Shown: positions 62,318 through 64,000 of the stretch, piece after piece
Layout: the number at the start of each line of letters is the position of its first letter
Position numbering within the stretch: the first letter of the stretch is position 1
Source of the DNA: Nymphaea colorata
Taxonomy: Eukaryota > Streptophyta > Magnoliopsida > Nymphaeales > Nymphaeaceae
NCBI RefSeq assembly: GCF_008831285.2
Contig: NC_045143.1
Location: 6,583,503 to 6,647,502 of the forward strand
Length of the DNA stretch: 64,000 nt
Direction of reading: 5' to 3'
Program-made: the position numbers and the translations under genes
Notes under the pieces: model-generated
What the model was told of the DNA's origin: nothing
Databases searched by the model: none
What the model saw: only the letters and a program-made list of their open reading frames with translations

Positions 62318-62940
62318 TGTTGGGATAAAATGCGGATAAGACACAAATCTACTAAATGAATTTAGCAACAAACTATAGTTCAATCCGATTATGCAATAAG
62401 CAACAAATCAACGGCTAAGCAATCCAAGCAAAGCAATCACAATCACAAACTACACAATAAGATTTTTACGTGGAAAGCCCCTCAAAACAATGAGGGTAAA
62501 AACCACGGGGTACTACGACCCAAAACTCAATCCACTATAATCAATGATATAAGTTTGCCAACGATGAGCTACACAAAGCCAACCCTCAAACAATAATATC
62601 TCATCAAAACTATATGAGAAAAACAAGGAAAATATCACCGATGAAATGCCCAAAACGTGGATTGGAATAAGATACGTTTAGCTTCCTCCTCGATATCAAA
62701 TCTTGCTCAAGCCAAATGCTCGCAGCCTTCTCTTTCTTGCCTTCCTCTTCTCCTTCTTTCCTCTTGATGTGTAGCCACAAGAAAGACACCTCTCTTTTCC
62801 TTTTCCCAAAAGAAAAAACCCTAGAGAAAGAGAGACCTGAGAGATTGGGGGGCACCATCGAGTGCCCTCCCTTTTTCTTCCGTCCGTCACTTAAGTGACG
62901 GGCCGGATCGGGTCCACTTGAGGCTGGACCCGACCCAACA
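62318..62940 (-). repeat. 3' LTR of Copia 3
   Basis: It is 623 bp, bounded by TGTTGGG at 62318 and CCCAACA at 62940 on the plus strand. The adjoining polypurine tract (minus-strand GAGGCTGGAGGGGGAGC, just above 62940) fixes the right edge. The 5 bp outside the left edge, TGTAG (62313-62317), should be the target duplication if its partner exists beyond the window. Confidence 0.8.
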
Positions 62941-64000
62941 AGCTCCCCCTCCAGCCTCAAGTGAGGGAACATACCTGCAAAAATGAACCAAATTAATATA
63001 CTGCCTTAAAGGCAGTCATCCCAACTAAGACTCTACACATATCATGCTTCTCTTTAAGTAGAGACTTCGTCATCATATCTGTAGTATTATCATCTATATG
63101 GATCTTATCAAGAATAAGCTACTTCGACTCTAGAACATCATGTATCCAATGATACCTCACGTCTATATACTTGGACCTTGCATGAAAAGTAGAATTCTTT
63201 CCAAGGTGAATAGCACTCTGACTGTCACAGTAAAGCACATACTCGTCTTGACTGAAACGAAGTTCTTGCATGAACCTCTTCATCCATAGTAACTCCTTGC
63301 TTGCCTCTGTAGCTGCAATAAACTCTGCTTCAGTAGTAGATAGTGCTACACATTTTTGAAGTCTGGATTGCCAAGAAACTGCACCACCTGCATATGTCAA
63401 TAAAAAACCAGATATATATCTTCTTCCGTCAATGTCTCCTGCCATGTCTGAATCTGTATAGCCAACAAGAATAAATTTTTCTGCCCAAAAACAAAGTGAA
63501 AAACTGCTAGTCCCATGAAGGTATCTCAAAATCCATTTAACTGCTTCCCAGTGTTTCTTTCCTGGATTTGAGACAAACCGACTAACAACTCCAACTGAAT
63601 GAGCAATATCAGGTCTAATACATACCATAGCATACATTAGACTACCTGTGACTGAGGCATAGGGAATCTTTTCCATATCTTCCTTTTCTGAATCTGTCCT
63701 TGGACTCTGCTTGGTGCTCAACTTCAAATGCGCTGCAAGAGGGGGTGCTAACATGCTTTGCCTTGTCTATGTGAAATCTTTGAAGTACATTCTCAATGTA
63801 CTTGTCCTGAGATAGCCATAGCTTCTTCAACTTCCTATCTCATGTGATCTTCATACCCAAAATCTGACTAGCAGCTCTCAACTCTTTCATAGGAAAAGAC
63901 TTGCTCAACTCCTTTTTCAAGCTTGAAATTGTCGAGATATTATTGCCAACAATAAGCATGTCGTCAACATAAATCAACAAAATGACAAAATCATCACTTG
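62318..64000 (-). mobile_element. Copia retrotransposon 3, 3' part, continues off window
   Basis: On the minus strand from the right edge: the reverse transcriptase palm with IYVDDMLIVGN (~63970), GMKIT, KLWLSQDKYIENVLQRF, then a long open RNase H (63754-63119: GYTDSDMAGD, STTEAEFIAATEA, DSQSAIHLGKN). After one stop the tail DDNTTDMMTKSL follows, then the polypurine tract and the 3' LTR. Breaks are few: a TGA after GMKIT, a frame shift near 63700-63750 and a TAG near 63119. It is the best preserved transposon in the window. The 5' half lies to the right. Confidence 0.92.

Overview
The window is nuclear DNA of a flowering plant. The evidence is spliced genes with GT..AG introns, receptor kinases of the malectin-like/LRR-I plant class, Ty1/Copia retrotransposons, hAT and Tourist-like elements, and long (TA)n tracts. 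I cannot name the species. Most of the sequence is repeat debris with a few gene models, all on the minus strand except one small secreted-peptide gene.

0-12 kb: a minus-strand receptor-like kinase gene (signal peptide, malectin-like domain, LRRs, one transmembrane helix, kinase). I could trace twelve exons with consistent splice phases; the 3' end lies off the left edge. The 5-kb intron between two kinase exons holds a decayed Copia element, and another intron holds a MITE. Two exons carry single-base frame shifts, so it is either a young pseudogene or carries assembly errors.

12-26 kb: intergenic, with MITEs, short tandem duplications, a Copia gag relic, a 105-bp-arm inverted repeat and a LINE-like 3' tail. 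Near 21 kb is a plus-strand gene for a small secreted peptide with eight clustered cysteines, with a TATA box and poly(A) signals.

26-38 kb: a second receptor-kinase locus on the minus strand. Its kinase exons are clearly broken: one exon has lost the HRD-to-DFG stretch, and there is a stop and a frameshift. A partial tandem duplication of the N-lobe exon lies upstream and is interrupted by two hAT elements, each with a perfect 8-bp target duplication. Further upstream are a transmembrane exon in matching phase and a 2.2-kb proline-rich minisatellite flanked by splice-like sites. Together these could be the remains of one receptor with a proline-rich ectodomain.

38-64 kb: repeats. They comprise a LINE-like relic, a plus-strand Copia relic (41.6-43.4 kb), a Copia gag relic (46.1-46.7 kb), one small secreted-protein ORF (47 kb), a direct tandem duplication of about 2.7-3.1 kb (48.2-54.1 kb), a Copia with both LTRs recognisable (55.9-58.8 kb), a degenerate 'AATCCA' oligomer tract (61.2-61.7 kb), and the 3' half of a better preserved Copia running off the right edge (62.3-64 kb).

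Overall this reads as a decaying receptor-kinase cluster invaded by several transposon classes. I saw no rRNA, tRNA or CRISPR. All calls come from reading the sequence; no database search was run.
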